Of a DNA stretch of 64,000 nucleotides, positions 43,032-51,808 are shown piece by piece (the first letter of the stretch is position 1; the number at the start of each line of letters is the position of its first letter). Origin of the DNA: Haloplanus sp. XH21 (GTDB taxonomy: Archaea > Halobacteriota > Halobacteria > Halobacteriales > Haloferacaceae). Below the pieces are notes generated by a model. The model ran no database searches. It had not been told where the DNA came from and saw nothing but the letters and a program-made list of their open reading frames with translations. Made by a program: the position numbers and the translations under genes. Where the stretch lies: positions 1,178,001 to 1,242,000 of the forward strand of contig NZ_JALLPL010000001.1 of NCBI RefSeq assembly GCF_023276355.1. The letters are read 5' to 3'.

Positions 43032-43940
43032 ATGCCCGAGTCACCATCGCCGGACGAGCCGGACGCCACACCGACGCGTGACATGGCGCGCGCGCTCACC
43101 GAGATCCGCCGCGAGGGCTGGAAGGTCGCCCTCATCTACGCCGTCGCGGACGCCACGCTCGCCGTCTTGGTGGTGAACCTCCTCACGACCCTGCTCGGCG
43201 TGCCCGGACTCCCGGCTCGACTGTCGCTCCCGGGATTCGTCCTCGATGTGCTTCGCGGTGCGGGGGTGACCGTCGCCGAGCCGACCGTCGCGGTCGGCGT
43301 CGTCCTCGGTGTCGCCGCCGGTCTCGTCGTCCTCGTCGCCGAAGTGACTTGGCGCGTGCGCCGACCGCTGGTCGAGCAGTTCGAAGCCGCCAACCCCGCG
43401 CTGCGAGAGTCGCTCCGGACCGCGCGCGACGCGATCGACGCCGGCCGCCGCTCCACCATCGCGCTCCGCCTCTACGAGGACGTCCTCGACGACCTCCGGG
43501 CGGCGTCGAGTGTCGGTCTCCTCGATCTGCGTCGGATCGCCGTGACGGTCGTGCTCGTCTCGCTCGTCAGCGTCGCGACGATCCAGGTCGCCGTCGTCGA
43601 CATCTCCATCGGCGGGACCGCGGAACCGACGGACACCGCCCCCGGTGGCGGCACGACGTCCGAGTACACGGGGCTGCGGAACGGGTCGTCGATCCTCGGC
43701 GATCCGGGAGACGCCACCGCGGGCGAGGACGACCTCGACACCACCATCGACACCAGCGGAGCGGGGAGTGGCGACGGTGCGGACGCCGGCTCGGCGGCAG
43801 CCTACGACAACAGCGGGTTCGACGACGCGGCGACCGTCGAGAGCCAGCGGGCGGGCTTCACCGACCCCGAGCAACTGGAGGACGCGGAACTGATCCGCGA
43901 GTACAACCTCCGTATCAGAGAGGATTCAGAGAATGAGTGA
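43032..43940 (+). CDS. Membrane protein of the VWA/MoxR operon (DUF7502-like)
   Basis: 302 residues. Three hydrophobic segments are visible: VALIYAVADATLAVLVVNLL, VAVGVVLGVAAGLVVLVAEV and RRIAVTVVLVSLVSVATIQV. The rest of the C-terminus is Gly/Ser/Asp-rich (GSGDGADAGSAAAYDNSGF) and ends with a charged helix. ATG 43032 is preferred to GTG 43014, which overlaps the previous stop. It corresponds to a haloarchaeal family that I recall as DUF7502 (unverified). Its end overlaps moxR by 8 bases. Function unknown. Confidence 0.65.
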   Translation: MPESPSPDEPDATPTRDMARALTEIRREGWKVALIYAVADATLAVLVVNLLTTLLGVPGLPARLSLPGFVLDVLRGAGVTVAEPTVAVGVVLGVAAGLVVLVAEVTWRVRRPLVEQFEAANPALRESLRTARDAIDAGRRSTIALRLYEDVLDDLRAASSVGLLDLRRIAVTVVLVSLVSVATIQVAVVDISIGGTAEPTDTAPGGGTTSEYTGLRNGSSILGDPGDATAGEDDLDTTIDTSGAGSGDGADAGSAAAYDNSGFDDAATVESQRAGFTDPEQLEDAELIREYNLRIREDSENE

Positions 43941-44874
43941 GAACATCGACGCGCTACAGCAGCGACTCGAACGCGTCCGCGAGGAGGTTGGCAAGCGCAT
44001 CATCGGGCAACGCGACGTGCTCGAACACCTGCTTGTCTGCATCCTCGCGGACGGCAACGCCCTCCTCGAGAGCAATCCCGGTCTCGGCAAGACCACGATG
44101 GTCCGCACCGTCGCGGACGTGACGGATCTGGACTTTTCGCGGGTGCAGAACACGCCGGACCTGATGCCTTCCGACATCACGGGTACCGAGATCATCCGCG
44201 AGTCGGGCGGGGAGCGCGAGTTCGTCTTCGAGAAAGGTCCCATCTTCGCGAACGTCGTCCTCGCGGACGAGATCAACCGAGCGACGCCGAAAACGCAGGC
44301 CGCCCTGCTGGAGGCGATGCAGGAGAAACAGGTGACGGCCGCCGGCGAGACCTACGCCCTGCCGCGCCCCTTCTTCGTCCTCGCGACGCAGAACCCCATC
44401 GATCAGGAGGGGACGTACCCGTTGCCCGAGGCCCAGACCGACCGCTTCCTCCTGAAACTCGTCCTCGACTACCCGTCCGTCGAGGAGGAACGCGACATCG
44501 TCTCGCTCTACACCGAGGGCGGCGAGACGCCCCCCGTCGAGAAGGTGCTCACGCGCGACCAGCTACAGCGGATCCAGTCGCTCGTCAGCGAGGTGCCCAT
44601 CGCCGACGACATCCGGGATCGAGCGATCGAACTCGTTCGGGCGACCCGAGAGGTGGAGACGGTCGAGTTCGGTGCGAGCCCGCGGGCCAGCATGGGTCTC
44701 GTCCGCACCGCGAAGGCGCGGGCCTTCCTCCACGGCCGCAACCACGTCTCGTGGGAGGATGTCGAGTCGATGGCGCCGCCGGTCCTCCGCCACCGCATTC
44801 TACTCGATTTCCGCGCGGAACGCGAGGGGCTGACGACCGACGACGTGATCGCCGACCTGCTGGAGCAGGCATGA
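43933..44874 (+). CDS. MoxR-family AAA+ ATPase
   Basis: 313 residues. Walker A ALLESNPGLGKTTMVRTVAD, Walker B NVVLADEINRATPKTQAALL, sensor 1 FFVLATQNPIDQEGTYPLPE and the C-terminal helical lid with GASPRASMGLVRTAKARAF. MoxR proteins act as chaperones that mature or regulate VWA-domain partners, and all its operon neighbours with VWA or DUF58 domains are candidates. It overlaps both flanking genes. Confidence 0.93.
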   Translation: MSENIDALQQRLERVREEVGKRIIGQRDVLEHLLVCILADGNALLESNPGLGKTTMVRTVADVTDLDFSRVQNTPDLMPSDITGTEIIRESGGEREFVFEKGPIFANVVLADEINRATPKTQAALLEAMQEKQVTAAGETYALPRPFFVLATQNPIDQEGTYPLPEAQTDRFLLKLVLDYPSVEEERDIVSLYTEGGETPPVEKVLTRDQLQRIQSLVSEVPIADDIRDRAIELVRATREVETVEFGASPRASMGLVRTAKARAFLHGRNHVSWEDVESMAPPVLRHRILLDFRAEREGLTTDDVIADLLEQA

Positions 44875-45728
44875 CGATCGATCCCGAGTTTCTGGACGAA
44901 CTCGATCGCTTCGAGGCGTCGCTGGAGCAGGAAACCACCGCGAACAAACAGGGCGAACGCGAGTCACCGAGCGTCGGCGAAGGACTCACGTTCAGCGACT
45001 ACCGGCGCTACGCTCCCGGCGACGACACCCGCCTCATCGACTGGCGACTCTACGCCCGCACGGAGGAGTTTTTCATCAAGCAGTTCGAGGAGGAGCGCAA
45101 CCTCACGGTCCACGTCCTGCTCGACGCCAGCGGATCGATGGGGTTCGGCGACGGGGAGACCAAATTCGAGTTCGGCGCGAAACTCGGCCTCGGCTACGCC
45201 TACCTCACCGCCGAGGAACACGACGACTTCCGGTTCTCCGTGTTCCGGGACCGTACGGACCGTCTCGACACCGGGAAATCGACGCGTGGCGAAGTGCTGG
45301 CGCTGGTCGACCGCCTCAACGAGACCGTTCCCGACGGCGAGACGGACTTCCAGACCGCTCTGGAGGCGTACGCGGCGTCCATCCGCTCCCGGTCGCTGGT
45401 GGTTGTCATCACCGACGGCATCGGCGACCTCGATGGGTTGGAGACGGGGCTAGCGTCGCTGTCGCGCAACGAAGTGGTGCTCGTGCAGGTGCTCTCGCCG
45501 ACGGAGCTCGACCCCGATGTCGGCGGCGACACCATCTTCGAGGACGCGGAGTCGGACCTCACCCGTCGGACGTATTTCGGCGGTCGTCTCGCCGAGCAGT
45601 ACCGCGACCGCGTCGATGCGTTCGTCGACGACGTGGCCACGCGGGCGCGAGACCTGCGGCTCACGCACGAACTGGTGACGACCGACGAGCCCTTCTTCGA
45701 CGCCTTCGCCACGATATGGGTCGACTAG
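44871..45728 (+). CDS. DUF58-domain protein (VWA-like partner of MoxR)
   Basis: 285 residues. The DUF58 core is SFEEGLTFSDYRRYAPGDD-like here (GLTFSDYRRYAPGDDTRLID) followed by WRLYARTEEFFIKQFEEERN. A VWA MIDAS (VHVLLDASGSMGFGDGE) and VVVITDGIGDLDGLETGL follow. The frame is open upstream inside moxR, but ATG 44871 overlaps the moxR stop by 4 bases and gives the family start. It is the last gene of the operon. Bacterial relatives have moxR-DUF58 first, so the order here is reversed. Confidence 0.9.
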   Translation: MTIDPEFLDELDRFEASLEQETTANKQGERESPSVGEGLTFSDYRRYAPGDDTRLIDWRLYARTEEFFIKQFEEERNLTVHVLLDASGSMGFGDGETKFEFGAKLGLGYAYLTAEEHDDFRFSVFRDRTDRLDTGKSTRGEVLALVDRLNETVPDGETDFQTALEAYAASIRSRSLVVVITDGIGDLDGLETGLASLSRNEVVLVQVLSPTELDPDVGGDTIFEDAESDLTRRTYFGGRLAEQYRDRVDAFVDDVATRARDLRLTHELVTTDEPFFDAFATIWVD

Positions 45729-45758
45729 CGGGCGGAGGAGTTTTGCGCCCGGCCGTGA

Positions 45759-45838
45759 TACGGTCTATTGGAAGTCATTACCGGTGGTTCGCTGGTCCGG
45801 CTCAGCGAACCACCGGTAAACAGTTACAATAATCCGTA
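45759..45838. repeat. Palindromic repeat A4 (family A)
   Basis: An 80-base palindrome, TACGG to CCGTA, inverted relative to A2: GGAAGTCATTACCGGTGG on the left and CCACCGGTAAACAGTTACAA on the right. It is preceded by TGA (45756-45758), which here is not a gene stop; the DUF58 gene ends 30 bases earlier. It lies between two genes of the same strand. Confidence 0.88.
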
Positions 45839-45853
45839 TGAAACGTCCCTGAA

Positions 45854-46879
45854 ATGCCGTACGACGACCTGGTCGGCGAACTGCAGCGTGGGCTCGACCC
45901 CGTCAGCGTCGGCGCGTTTCCCGACGGCAGCCTCGACGACTACTTCCGGCTTCGTGACGGCGAGACGGTGCTCACCTCGCGGGAGGCGTTCGCGACGACC
46001 GTCGTCGAGGGTCGGGACTCGCTCCGCCTCGAACACGTCGTCACCACGCCCGGCGGGCAGGCGGTCAACGTCGCGCAACAACTCGACGCGCTCGGTGACG
46101 GTGTCCTGTTGGCCGGGCATCTCGATCACGACGACCTCGCGTTCCCCTTCGAGACGGTATCGATGGGGGCACCGGCGCGCGTCAACGTCCTCCTCCTCGG
46201 CGACGACGACCTGTTGCTCGTCGAGCGGTCGAGCGACCTCACGGCGTGGACGTTCGCCGACCTGCGGGACGCCCTCGCGGGACGCGTCGACGCCTTCCTC
46301 GAACGCGACGCGCTCTGCTGTACCAACTGGGCGTCGGTGCCCGGACTCCCCGCCGCGACCGAGCGCATCGCCGCCCGCAACCCCGACGGGGGCGTCTTCT
46401 GTATCGATCCCGGCACGGTCACGGCGCGACAGGCCGGCGACCTGCTCCGGTCGGCGGCACGGCTCCAGCGCGCGTACGACGTGGTGCTCAGCGTGAATAC
46501 GGACGAAGCGAACCGGCTGGCGGCCGCCGCCGGTCTGGACGCACGGATCGACGATCCCCACGACTCGGGTGCCGTCCTCGAATCGATCCGAACGGACGCG
46601 GGCGTCACGGGCGTCGTCGTCCACGCCGAGGCGGTCGCCGTCGCGGCGACCGCTTCCGGAACGGTGTCCGTCCCGAACCTCGACGTCGAGGGAATCGTGA
46701 CGACGACGGGGGCGGGCGATCGGTTCAGTGCCGCCTTCGCCCGGTCGCTCGCGGCCGGGTGGGACTGGGAGCTGTCGCTGGCGATGGGCAACGCCTGTGC
46801 CTCACACTACGTCACGGTCGGCGAGACGGCCGACTGCGACGACCTCCGGGCGTACGTGACGGACAATCGCCAGTCGTGA
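45854..46879 (+). CDS. PfkB-family sugar kinase
   Basis: 341 residues. The first PfkB signature region reads VVTTPGGQAVNVAQQLDALG (substrate-binding GG and N), and the catalytic motif IVTTTGAGDRFSAAFARSLA contains the GAGD with the base Asp. Ribokinase-like members phosphorylate sugars or nucleosides; haloarchaeal ones act on ribose, KDG or fructose. The substrate is not predictable here. ATG 45854 lies 15 bases after palindrome A4, so transcription may cross or start in the repeat. Confidence 0.85.
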   Translation: MPYDDLVGELQRGLDPVSVGAFPDGSLDDYFRLRDGETVLTSREAFATTVVEGRDSLRLEHVVTTPGGQAVNVAQQLDALGDGVLLAGHLDHDDLAFPFETVSMGAPARVNVLLLGDDDLLLVERSSDLTAWTFADLRDALAGRVDAFLERDALCCTNWASVPGLPAATERIAARNPDGGVFCIDPGTVTARQAGDLLRSAARLQRAYDVVLSVNTDEANRLAAAAGLDARIDDPHDSGAVLESIRTDAGVTGVVVHAEAVAVAATASGTVSVPNLDVEGIVTTTGAGDRFSAAFARSLAAGWDWELSLAMGNACASHYVTVGETADCDDLRAYVTDNRQS

Positions 46880-46926
46880 GCAGTTGAATCGAAACCCTAT
46901 ACTGCCCGCCCGCCGGACGCCTCCCC

Positions 46927-47352
46927 ATGGGTTATCTGCAGTGGGCGGTGGTCGCGCTCCTGTCGTACTCGATGGTCGCGCCGCTCGTCGGCTACGCGAC
47001 GACCGGCGACCCGAAAATCCCGAGTTTCGTCGCCGCGCTCATCCCGAACGGGATGCTCATCGTGGCTACCGTCGCGGTCGTCCTCTACGTCGGGCGGCCG
47101 GTGACGCCGTATCTCGTCCATCCTAAGGCGCCGTATCTCTACGTCGCCGGCGTCTTCCTGGCGGTGGGCATCCTCGCGTACTACCACGCGCTCTCGCTCG
47201 GCCCGGTCAGCGCCGTCGTCCCCATCTTCGGCACCTTCCTCGTGGTGAGTTCGGCCATCGGCGTCGTCTTCCTGAACGAATCCATCACCGCCCGGAAAGT
47301 CGCTGGCATCGCGTGTGCGGTGCTCGGCATCTACCTCGTCTCGGTCGAGTGA
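46927..47352 (+). CDS. Half-size EamA/DMT-like membrane protein
   Basis: 141 residues with four or five helices, for example WAVVALLSYSMVAPLVGYA, LYVAGVFLAVGILAYYHALS and GPVSAVVPIFGTFLVVSSAI. The last, with FLNESITARKVAGIACAVLG, matches one EamA repeat of the drug/metabolite transporter superfamily. Such half-size proteins act as dimers. Substrate unknown. It lies 47 bases after the PfkB gene. Confidence 0.75.
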   Translation: MGYLQWAVVALLSYSMVAPLVGYATTGDPKIPSFVAALIPNGMLIVATVAVVLYVGRPVTPYLVHPKAPYLYVAGVFLAVGILAYYHALSLGPVSAVVPIFGTFLVVSSAIGVVFLNESITARKVAGIACAVLGIYLVSVE

Positions 47353-47564
47353 CAGAGAGATGAGCGCATACCCCGCCTTCCCGTGAGTGACGAGTGCTCC
47401 GACAGGCTGTCGGAACCGAGGAGCGAACAGGCGGGGGTCGAGCGGACATCATAGTGTGACGGTCCACCGTTCTATTGCAGTACCGGATTTCCCACAGTTC
47501 CACTTCCACTCTGGATAGCTGAGTTATATATCCCTCACAACTGAAACGTTGAATACCGGCGACG

Positions 47565-48820
47565 ATGGGTGCGGTCACAAAAACACTCGAACTGAAGCTT
47601 GTGGACCCAAACGTTCACAAGCGACAGAAGCTTCGTGAGACGCGGGACGCCTACCAGCGGGCGCTTCAGGAAGCGTTCACCGCTGGCTGTGACACACAGT
47701 CAGCGGTGAACGACGCGGTGGTCGAATACGACCTAAGCGGATACGCAAAAAACGCCCTCAAGCAGTACGTCCCACAACTCCACACCAGCTACGATACCGA
47801 CGAGCTTCACGACGACCACCCAGTGCGGTTCACCAACGAGGGACTACAACTTGACCATCAGCCACAGAACGCTATCGGGTGGTACGTCAAAATCCCGCAC
47901 CACGAGGACTACACCTCTGGATACCGGCACGCGCCAATCCCGAACAGCGGGAGTGGCTCGAAGCGTTGTACGCAGACGACGCTAAGATGGGCGAAAGTCG
48001 GCTGTTTGAGCGGGACGGAACGTGGTATCTCCACGTCACCGCCACCCGAAACGTGGCGGACCAATCTGGGGCGTCCGCCGACAAGCGGACGCCCATCGGC
48101 GTAGACATCGGAGAAGCGAGTCTCGTCACGGTGTGTCACCGCGACGAGAGCGGTTCTCCTGTTCGCCCCAAATTGTGGGCCGACGACGGCAAGACAGTTC
48201 GTCGGCTCCGCAAAACCTACTTCACCGCCACAAGACGCCTGCAGAAGCGTGGCAGTGAGCGAATCGCAGACTCGTTCGGTGACGCACTATGGACCCAGAT
48301 TGACGACGTGTTCCACCGTGTGACCCGCGAAGTCGTGGAGTACGCCGAGTCTGTCGAGAATCCAGTGCTGGTGCTGGAAGACCTGACGGACATCCGCGAG
48401 AACATGGACTACGGCGAGTACATGAACCGCCGTCTGCACGGCTGGGGATTTGCGAAGCTCCACGCACAGATTCGCTATAAGGCCGCCGAGAAGGGGATTC
48501 CCGTCGAGACGGTGAATCCCCGGAACACGTCGAAGGCGTGCCACGCCTGCGGTGAGATCGGCTCCCGACCACGACAGGCGACGTTCAGATGCTCGAACGA
48601 CGACTGCTGGATTGATGAGTACCAAGCGGACGTGAACGGCGCGATAAACATTGCAGACCGCTACCGTAGTGGAGAGAGTCACCACCGAAGCGACCGGAGT
48701 TCCCGGCAGAAGGCCGGTGACGATGACTCGGCTACGGATGGGGCCTCTTTGACCGGGCCACAAGACAGCCACACCGATGCTGAGACCCAGCAAGAGACGT
48801 GTGGAACGTATGCGTCTTGA
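47565..48820 (+). pseudogene. tnpB: TnpB gene of an IS200/IS605 element, frameshifted
   Basis: Two frames make one protein: the first (47565 on) runs to about WYVKIPHHEDYT, and after a one-base shift near 47913-47916 the second continues LWIPARANPEQREWLEALY to 48820. The second half keeps all RuvC landmarks (PIGVDIGEASLVTV, LVLEDLTDI, QADVNGAINIADR) and a zinc knuckle (CHACGEIGS, CSNDDC). An A/T-rich promoter (GAGTTATATATCCC, about 47521-47534) remains. A full-length product needs frameshifting; otherwise it is dead. Confidence 0.85.
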
Positions 48821-48848
48821 AACCAACAGGCTGCACCGCTGGGCCTGA

Positions 48849-48899
48849 AATCCCGTGGTGGGATTCCTCCGTGTTCACGCGGAGGAGGAGGAGGTCAAT
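48849..48899 (+). ncRNA. Right-end hairpins of the frameshifted TnpB element, candidate omega-RNA
   Basis: Two hairpins follow the tnpB stop: AATCCC-GTGGT-GGGATT (48849-48865) and CCTCCG...CGGAGG (48866-48885), then a purine-rich run ending GGAGGTCAATG. This is the usual right end of haloarchaeal IS200/IS605 elements, where the guide RNA scaffold is encoded. Bases after about 48899 would be guide or flank. Confidence 0.5.
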
Positions 48900-48943
48900 G
48901 CCGCTGGCCCACAGTATTTCCCCCACCGGGACGTATTTCAGGT

Positions 48944-49495
48944 ATGGCCCTGCAAGAATCCGACTCGGAACTCGAATACGGTGACGAGGCGCCCGGCTTC
49001 GAACTGCCCGGCGTCAACGGCGAGACGTACACGCTCGACGACTTCGACGCCGACGCCTTGCTCGTCGTGTTCACCTGTAACCACTGCCCGTACGCGCAGG
49101 CGAAGTTCGACCTCCTGAACGACCTGGCGCGCGAGGACGACGTGGCCGTCGTCGGCATCAACGCCAACGACGCCGACGCCTATCCCGAGGACTCCTTCCA
49201 GAAGATGCAGGAGTACGTCGCCGACGGCGAGATCGCGTACGACGCGTACCTCCGCGACGAGTCGGCCGACGTAGCCCGCACCTACGGCGCCGTCTGCACC
49301 CCCGATCCCTTCCTCTTCCGGCGTGACGAGGGGACCTACCGGCTGGCGTATCACGGCCGCCTCGACGACGCCCTCGGTCCCGACGAGGAGGCGAGCGAGT
49401 ACTACATCCGCCAGGCTATCGACGCCGTCCGCGCCGACGAACCGGTCGACATCGACCCCGGTCCGTCCCGCGGCTGCGGGATCAAGTGGCCGTGA
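48944..49495 (+). CDS. Thioredoxin-fold peroxiredoxin-like protein
   Basis: 183 residues. It begins with an AhpC/TSA-like strand (DEAPGFELPGVNGETYTLDD) and has the redox pair in VVFTCNHCPYAQAKFD (CxxC with cis-Pro further on at GAVCTPDPFLFRRD). The length and pattern fit thioredoxin-family proteins common in archaea. It is followed at 16 bases by a smaller thioredoxin gene, so the two probably form a redox pair. A TATA-like ACAGTATTTCC lies before it near 48910-48920. Confidence 0.88.
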   Translation: MALQESDSELEYGDEAPGFELPGVNGETYTLDDFDADALLVVFTCNHCPYAQAKFDLLNDLAREDDVAVVGINANDADAYPEDSFQKMQEYVADGEIAYDAYLRDESADVARTYGAVCTPDPFLFRRDEGTYRLAYHGRLDDALGPDEEASEYYIRQAIDAVRADEPVDIDPGPSRGCGIKWP

Positions 49496-49511
49496 GACGC
49501 GACGTGAGTCG

Positions 49512-49832
49512 ATGACTGACGACGGGACGGTCCTCGGCCGAATCGACGCGACCGCCCTCGACGATGTCGTCGGCGATCACGACCGCTTGCTCGTCGAGTG
49601 CTACACCGAGGGCTGTGGCGCCTGTGCGGCGATGGAACCGGTTCTGAGCAACGTCGCCCGCGAGACGGGGATTACGGTCGCCCTCGTCAACCCCCGCGAC
49701 GATCCGGTGCTCATCGAGGCGTACGACATCCGGCGCGTGCCGACGCTGGTGCTGTTCGAGGAGGGAGAACAGGTAGCCCGACTGGACGAGGGGTTCGTCG
49801 GCGCCGAGCGAGTGATCGAGTTTCTGGACTAG
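49512..49832 (+). CDS. Thioredoxin
   Basis: 106 residues. The active site is VECYTEGCGACAAMEPVLSN (CGAC), and YDIRRVPTLVLFEEGEQVAR contains the conserved cis-Pro loop. ATG 49512 gives the family start. It overlaps the end of the convergent RNA-binding protein gene by 4 bases. It presumably reduces the peroxiredoxin-like protein encoded upstream. Confidence 0.88.
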   Translation: MTDDGTVLGRIDATALDDVVGDHDRLLVECYTEGCGACAAMEPVLSNVARETGITVALVNPRDDPVLIEAYDIRRVPTLVLFEEGEQVARLDEGFVGAERVIEFLD

Positions 49833-50260
49833 TCGCGCGCCGCTTCGAACGCCTCGCGGGCGTTCTCGACGGCCGCCTCGCGTTTCGCGGGGTAGGCTTC
49901 GACCTTCGCCCGGAGGGTGATGCCGTCGCCCTGTCGGATTTCGCCGCGGAAGGCGGCCTGTTTGTCCAGCGTGAGATACAGCGAGCAGTCCTCGGACACT
50001 CGGTCGTCGAGTTCGTCGAGGAAGGCGTCGTAGTCAGGCAGGTCGACGAGTTTGTCCAGCACGTGGCGCACGTCGTCGGCGTTTTCGAGTCGCGCCGAGA
50101 GGACGACGATGCGGTCGCCGTGGTGACCGGTCGTCACCTGCTGCTCGATGTCGTACTCCTCGGGGAGATAGGTGCGGAGGGCGGACTCGACGCGCTTCTC
50201 GTCTTCGGTCGTGTAACAGAAGGTTCGCAGGTCGACGTAATGAAAGGGGACACCCGACAT
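49829..50260 (-). CDS. COG1325-type RNA-binding protein (exosome-associated family)
   Basis: 143 residues. SGVPFHYVDLRTFCYTTEDE, GHHGDRIVVLSARLENADDV and LYLTLDKQAAFRGEIRQGDG match the archaeal RNA-binding protein family COG1325, a dRBD-like ferredoxin fold often encoded near exosome genes. Role in RNA processing inferred. It is preceded at 18 bases by a DUF1918-like gene on the same strand. Confidence 0.85.
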   Translation of the reverse strand: MSGVPFHYVDLRTFCYTTEDEKRVESALRTYLPEEYDIEQQVTTGHHGDRIVVLSARLENADDVRHVLDKLVDLPDYDAFLDELDDRVSEDCSLYLTLDKQAAFRGEIRQGDGITLRAKVEAYPAKREAAVENAREAFEAARD

Positions 50261-50278
50261 ACAGAAGTAGCGTCCGAA

Positions 50279-50476
50279 TTACTCGTCGTCTTCGTCGCCG
50301 TCGGCGGGTTCGAGGGCGTCCTCGGGGACGCCGGTCTCCTGCCCATCCTCGAAGCTGACCGTGTACGTGGCGTCGCCGAACATCGTCTCCATCACCTGCG
50401 TGATCGTTCCGACTTCGCCGTCGTACTCACTGTGTTTGTCGTGGAGCACGACCGAATCTTCTTTCTCGAAGCTCAT
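50279..50476 (-). CDS. DUF1918-like small beta protein
   Basis: 65 residues. SVVLHDKHSEYDGEVGTITQ and DATYTVSFEDGQETGVPEDA fit the small SH3-like beta barrel of DUF1918 with an acidic tail. Function unknown. It is likely co-transcribed with the RNA-binding protein gene. Confidence 0.7.
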   Translation of the reverse strand: MSFEKEDSVVLHDKHSEYDGEVGTITQVMETMFGDATYTVSFEDGQETGVPEDALEPADGDEDDE

Positions 50477-50545
50477 GGCCGGTAGTTCCGCCGGGGCGCA
50501 TAAAAGGTCGCTGATTCACCGTCCGGCGCCGACGGTCACCATATA

Positions 50546-50625
50546 TAGTAGCGTTTGGAACTGTTTACACACCTGATCGCACGCAGTCTGGCGATCAGGT
50601 GTGCGATGACTTACGAAGGCTACTA
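50546..50625. repeat. Palindromic repeat B2 (family B)
   Basis: An 80-base palindrome from TAGTAGC to GCTACTA, with core arms ACACCTGATCGC and GCGATCAGGTGT and the subterminal blocks GGAACTGTTTAC and GATGACTTACG. It closely matches B1. Its right end is 3 bases from the stop codon (TCA, 50629) of the aldo/keto reductase gene. Confidence 0.88.
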
Positions 50626-50628
50626 TAG

Positions 50629-51603
50629 TCAGGAGTGCCCCGAGACGGGGACGGGTTCGTACGGCTCTTCTAGGAACTCGACGTCGCTCTCGCTGAGATC
50701 GATTTCGAGCGCTTCGACGGCGTCCTCCAAGTGCTCGATTGACGTGGTGCCGACGATGGGGGCGTCTACCCAGTCCTTGTCCAGCACCCAGGCGAGCGCG
50801 ATCTGGGCCATCTTCACGCCGCGCTCTTCCGCCAACTGCTCGGCGCGGGCGTTGCTCTCGCGACCGCCGCCCTCGCGGTACGGGTGCTCGTACATCCGCT
50901 CCTCGGTCTCGCCGCGCGTCGTGGCGTCGATGGCCTCGTCGGGACGGGTGAGATACCCCCTCGCCATCGGCGACCACGGGATGACGCCGATGCCCTCCCG
51001 TTCACAGAACGGCAACATCTCGCGTTCCTCCTCCCGGTAGACGAGGTTGTAGTGGTTCTGCATGGTGACGAAGCGATCCAGCCCGAGTCGGTCGCTGGTG
51101 TGGAGCGCGTCGGCGAACTGGTGGGTCCACATCGAACTCGCGCCGAGATAGCGGACCCGTCCCCGCCGCACTGCGTCGTCGAGGGCGCGAAGCGTCTGCT
51201 CGATGGGCGTGTCGTAATCCCAGCGATGGATCTGATAGAGGTCGACGGTGTCCATCCCGAGGCGGTCGAGGCTGTGTTCGAGTTCCTGTTCGATGGCCTT
51301 TCGCGACAGGCCGCCCGAGTTGGGGTCGCCCTCGTCCATCTGGAAGTAGCCCTTGGTGGCGACGACCTGTTCCTCGCGCCGGCCGTCGAGCGCGTTGCCG
51401 AGGACGCGCTCCGACTCCCCGTTGGAGTACATGTTGGCGGTGTCGAAGAAGTTGATCCCGAGTTCGATGGCGCGGTCGACGAGTTCGGCGCCGTCCTCCT
51501 CGTCGAGCACCCAGTCGCGCCAGTCGCTCGATCCGATGCTCATACAGCCGAGACAGAGGCGTGACACCTCCATCCCGGTGTCGCCGAGGGTAGTGTACTC
51601 CAT
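50629..51603 (-). CDS. Aldo/keto reductase
   Basis: 324 residues. The barrel and cofactor motifs: EYTTLGDTGMEVSRLCLGC, INFFDTANMYSNGESERVLG (catalytic Asp and Tyr), VVATKGYFQMDEGDPN (the Lys), VDLYQIHRWDYDTPIEQTL (the His) and the NADPH-binding LGASSMWTHQF and MAQIALAWVLDKDWVDAPIV. It reduces carbonyl compounds with NADPH; the substrate is unknown. ATG 51603 is chosen; the frame is open 9 codons further. Confidence 0.93.
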   Translation of the reverse strand: MEYTTLGDTGMEVSRLCLGCMSIGSSDWRDWVLDEEDGAELVDRAIELGINFFDTANMYSNGESERVLGNALDGRREEQVVATKGYFQMDEGDPNSGGLSRKAIEQELEHSLDRLGMDTVDLYQIHRWDYDTPIEQTLRALDDAVRRGRVRYLGASSMWTHQFADALHTSDRLGLDRFVTMQNHYNLVYREEEREMLPFCEREGIGVIPWSPMARGYLTRPDEAIDATTRGETEERMYEHPYREGGGRESNARAEQLAEERGVKMAQIALAWVLDKDWVDAPIVGTTSIEHLEDAVEALEIDLSESDVEFLEEPYEPVPVSGHS

Positions 51604-51685
51604 ACGCTCGCACTCGCCACGCCGGCACAAAAACCCCGGCGCCCCCCGCGTTTTGAGCGTTCCATCGCGTACGCGCAGGGCCGAC

Positions 51686-51763
51686 GTGACGCTCTGGCTG
51701 CTCGGCGACCAGCGCCACGCCCGACGGCGGACGGATCGCTGTAGCCGGCGCTCACGAGTGTGA
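51686..51763 (+). pseudogene. Possible 5' stub of a photolyase-related gene
   Basis: GTG 51686 opens VTLWLLGDQR, close to the N-terminal MT(V/L)W(V/L)LGDQL of deoxyribodipyrimidine-photolyase-related proteins, but the sequence degenerates into arginine-rich codons within a few residues and stops at 51763. A T-rich patch (GTTTTGAG, 51650-51657) lies about 32 bases upstream. If real it is the remains of a gene lost by deletion. The match is only nine residues. Confidence 0.2.
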
Positions 51764-51808
51764 AAAAAGACAACTCGTCCAGCGTCGGCGGTCGGGGGTG
51801 ACCCGGAC

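Noticed and set aside
38226-45728. MoxR/VWA ternary phage-defence system
   Set aside because: The operon looks like the ordinary Bat/MoxR surface set, with no nuclease, phosphatase or kinase effector typical of the defence versions.
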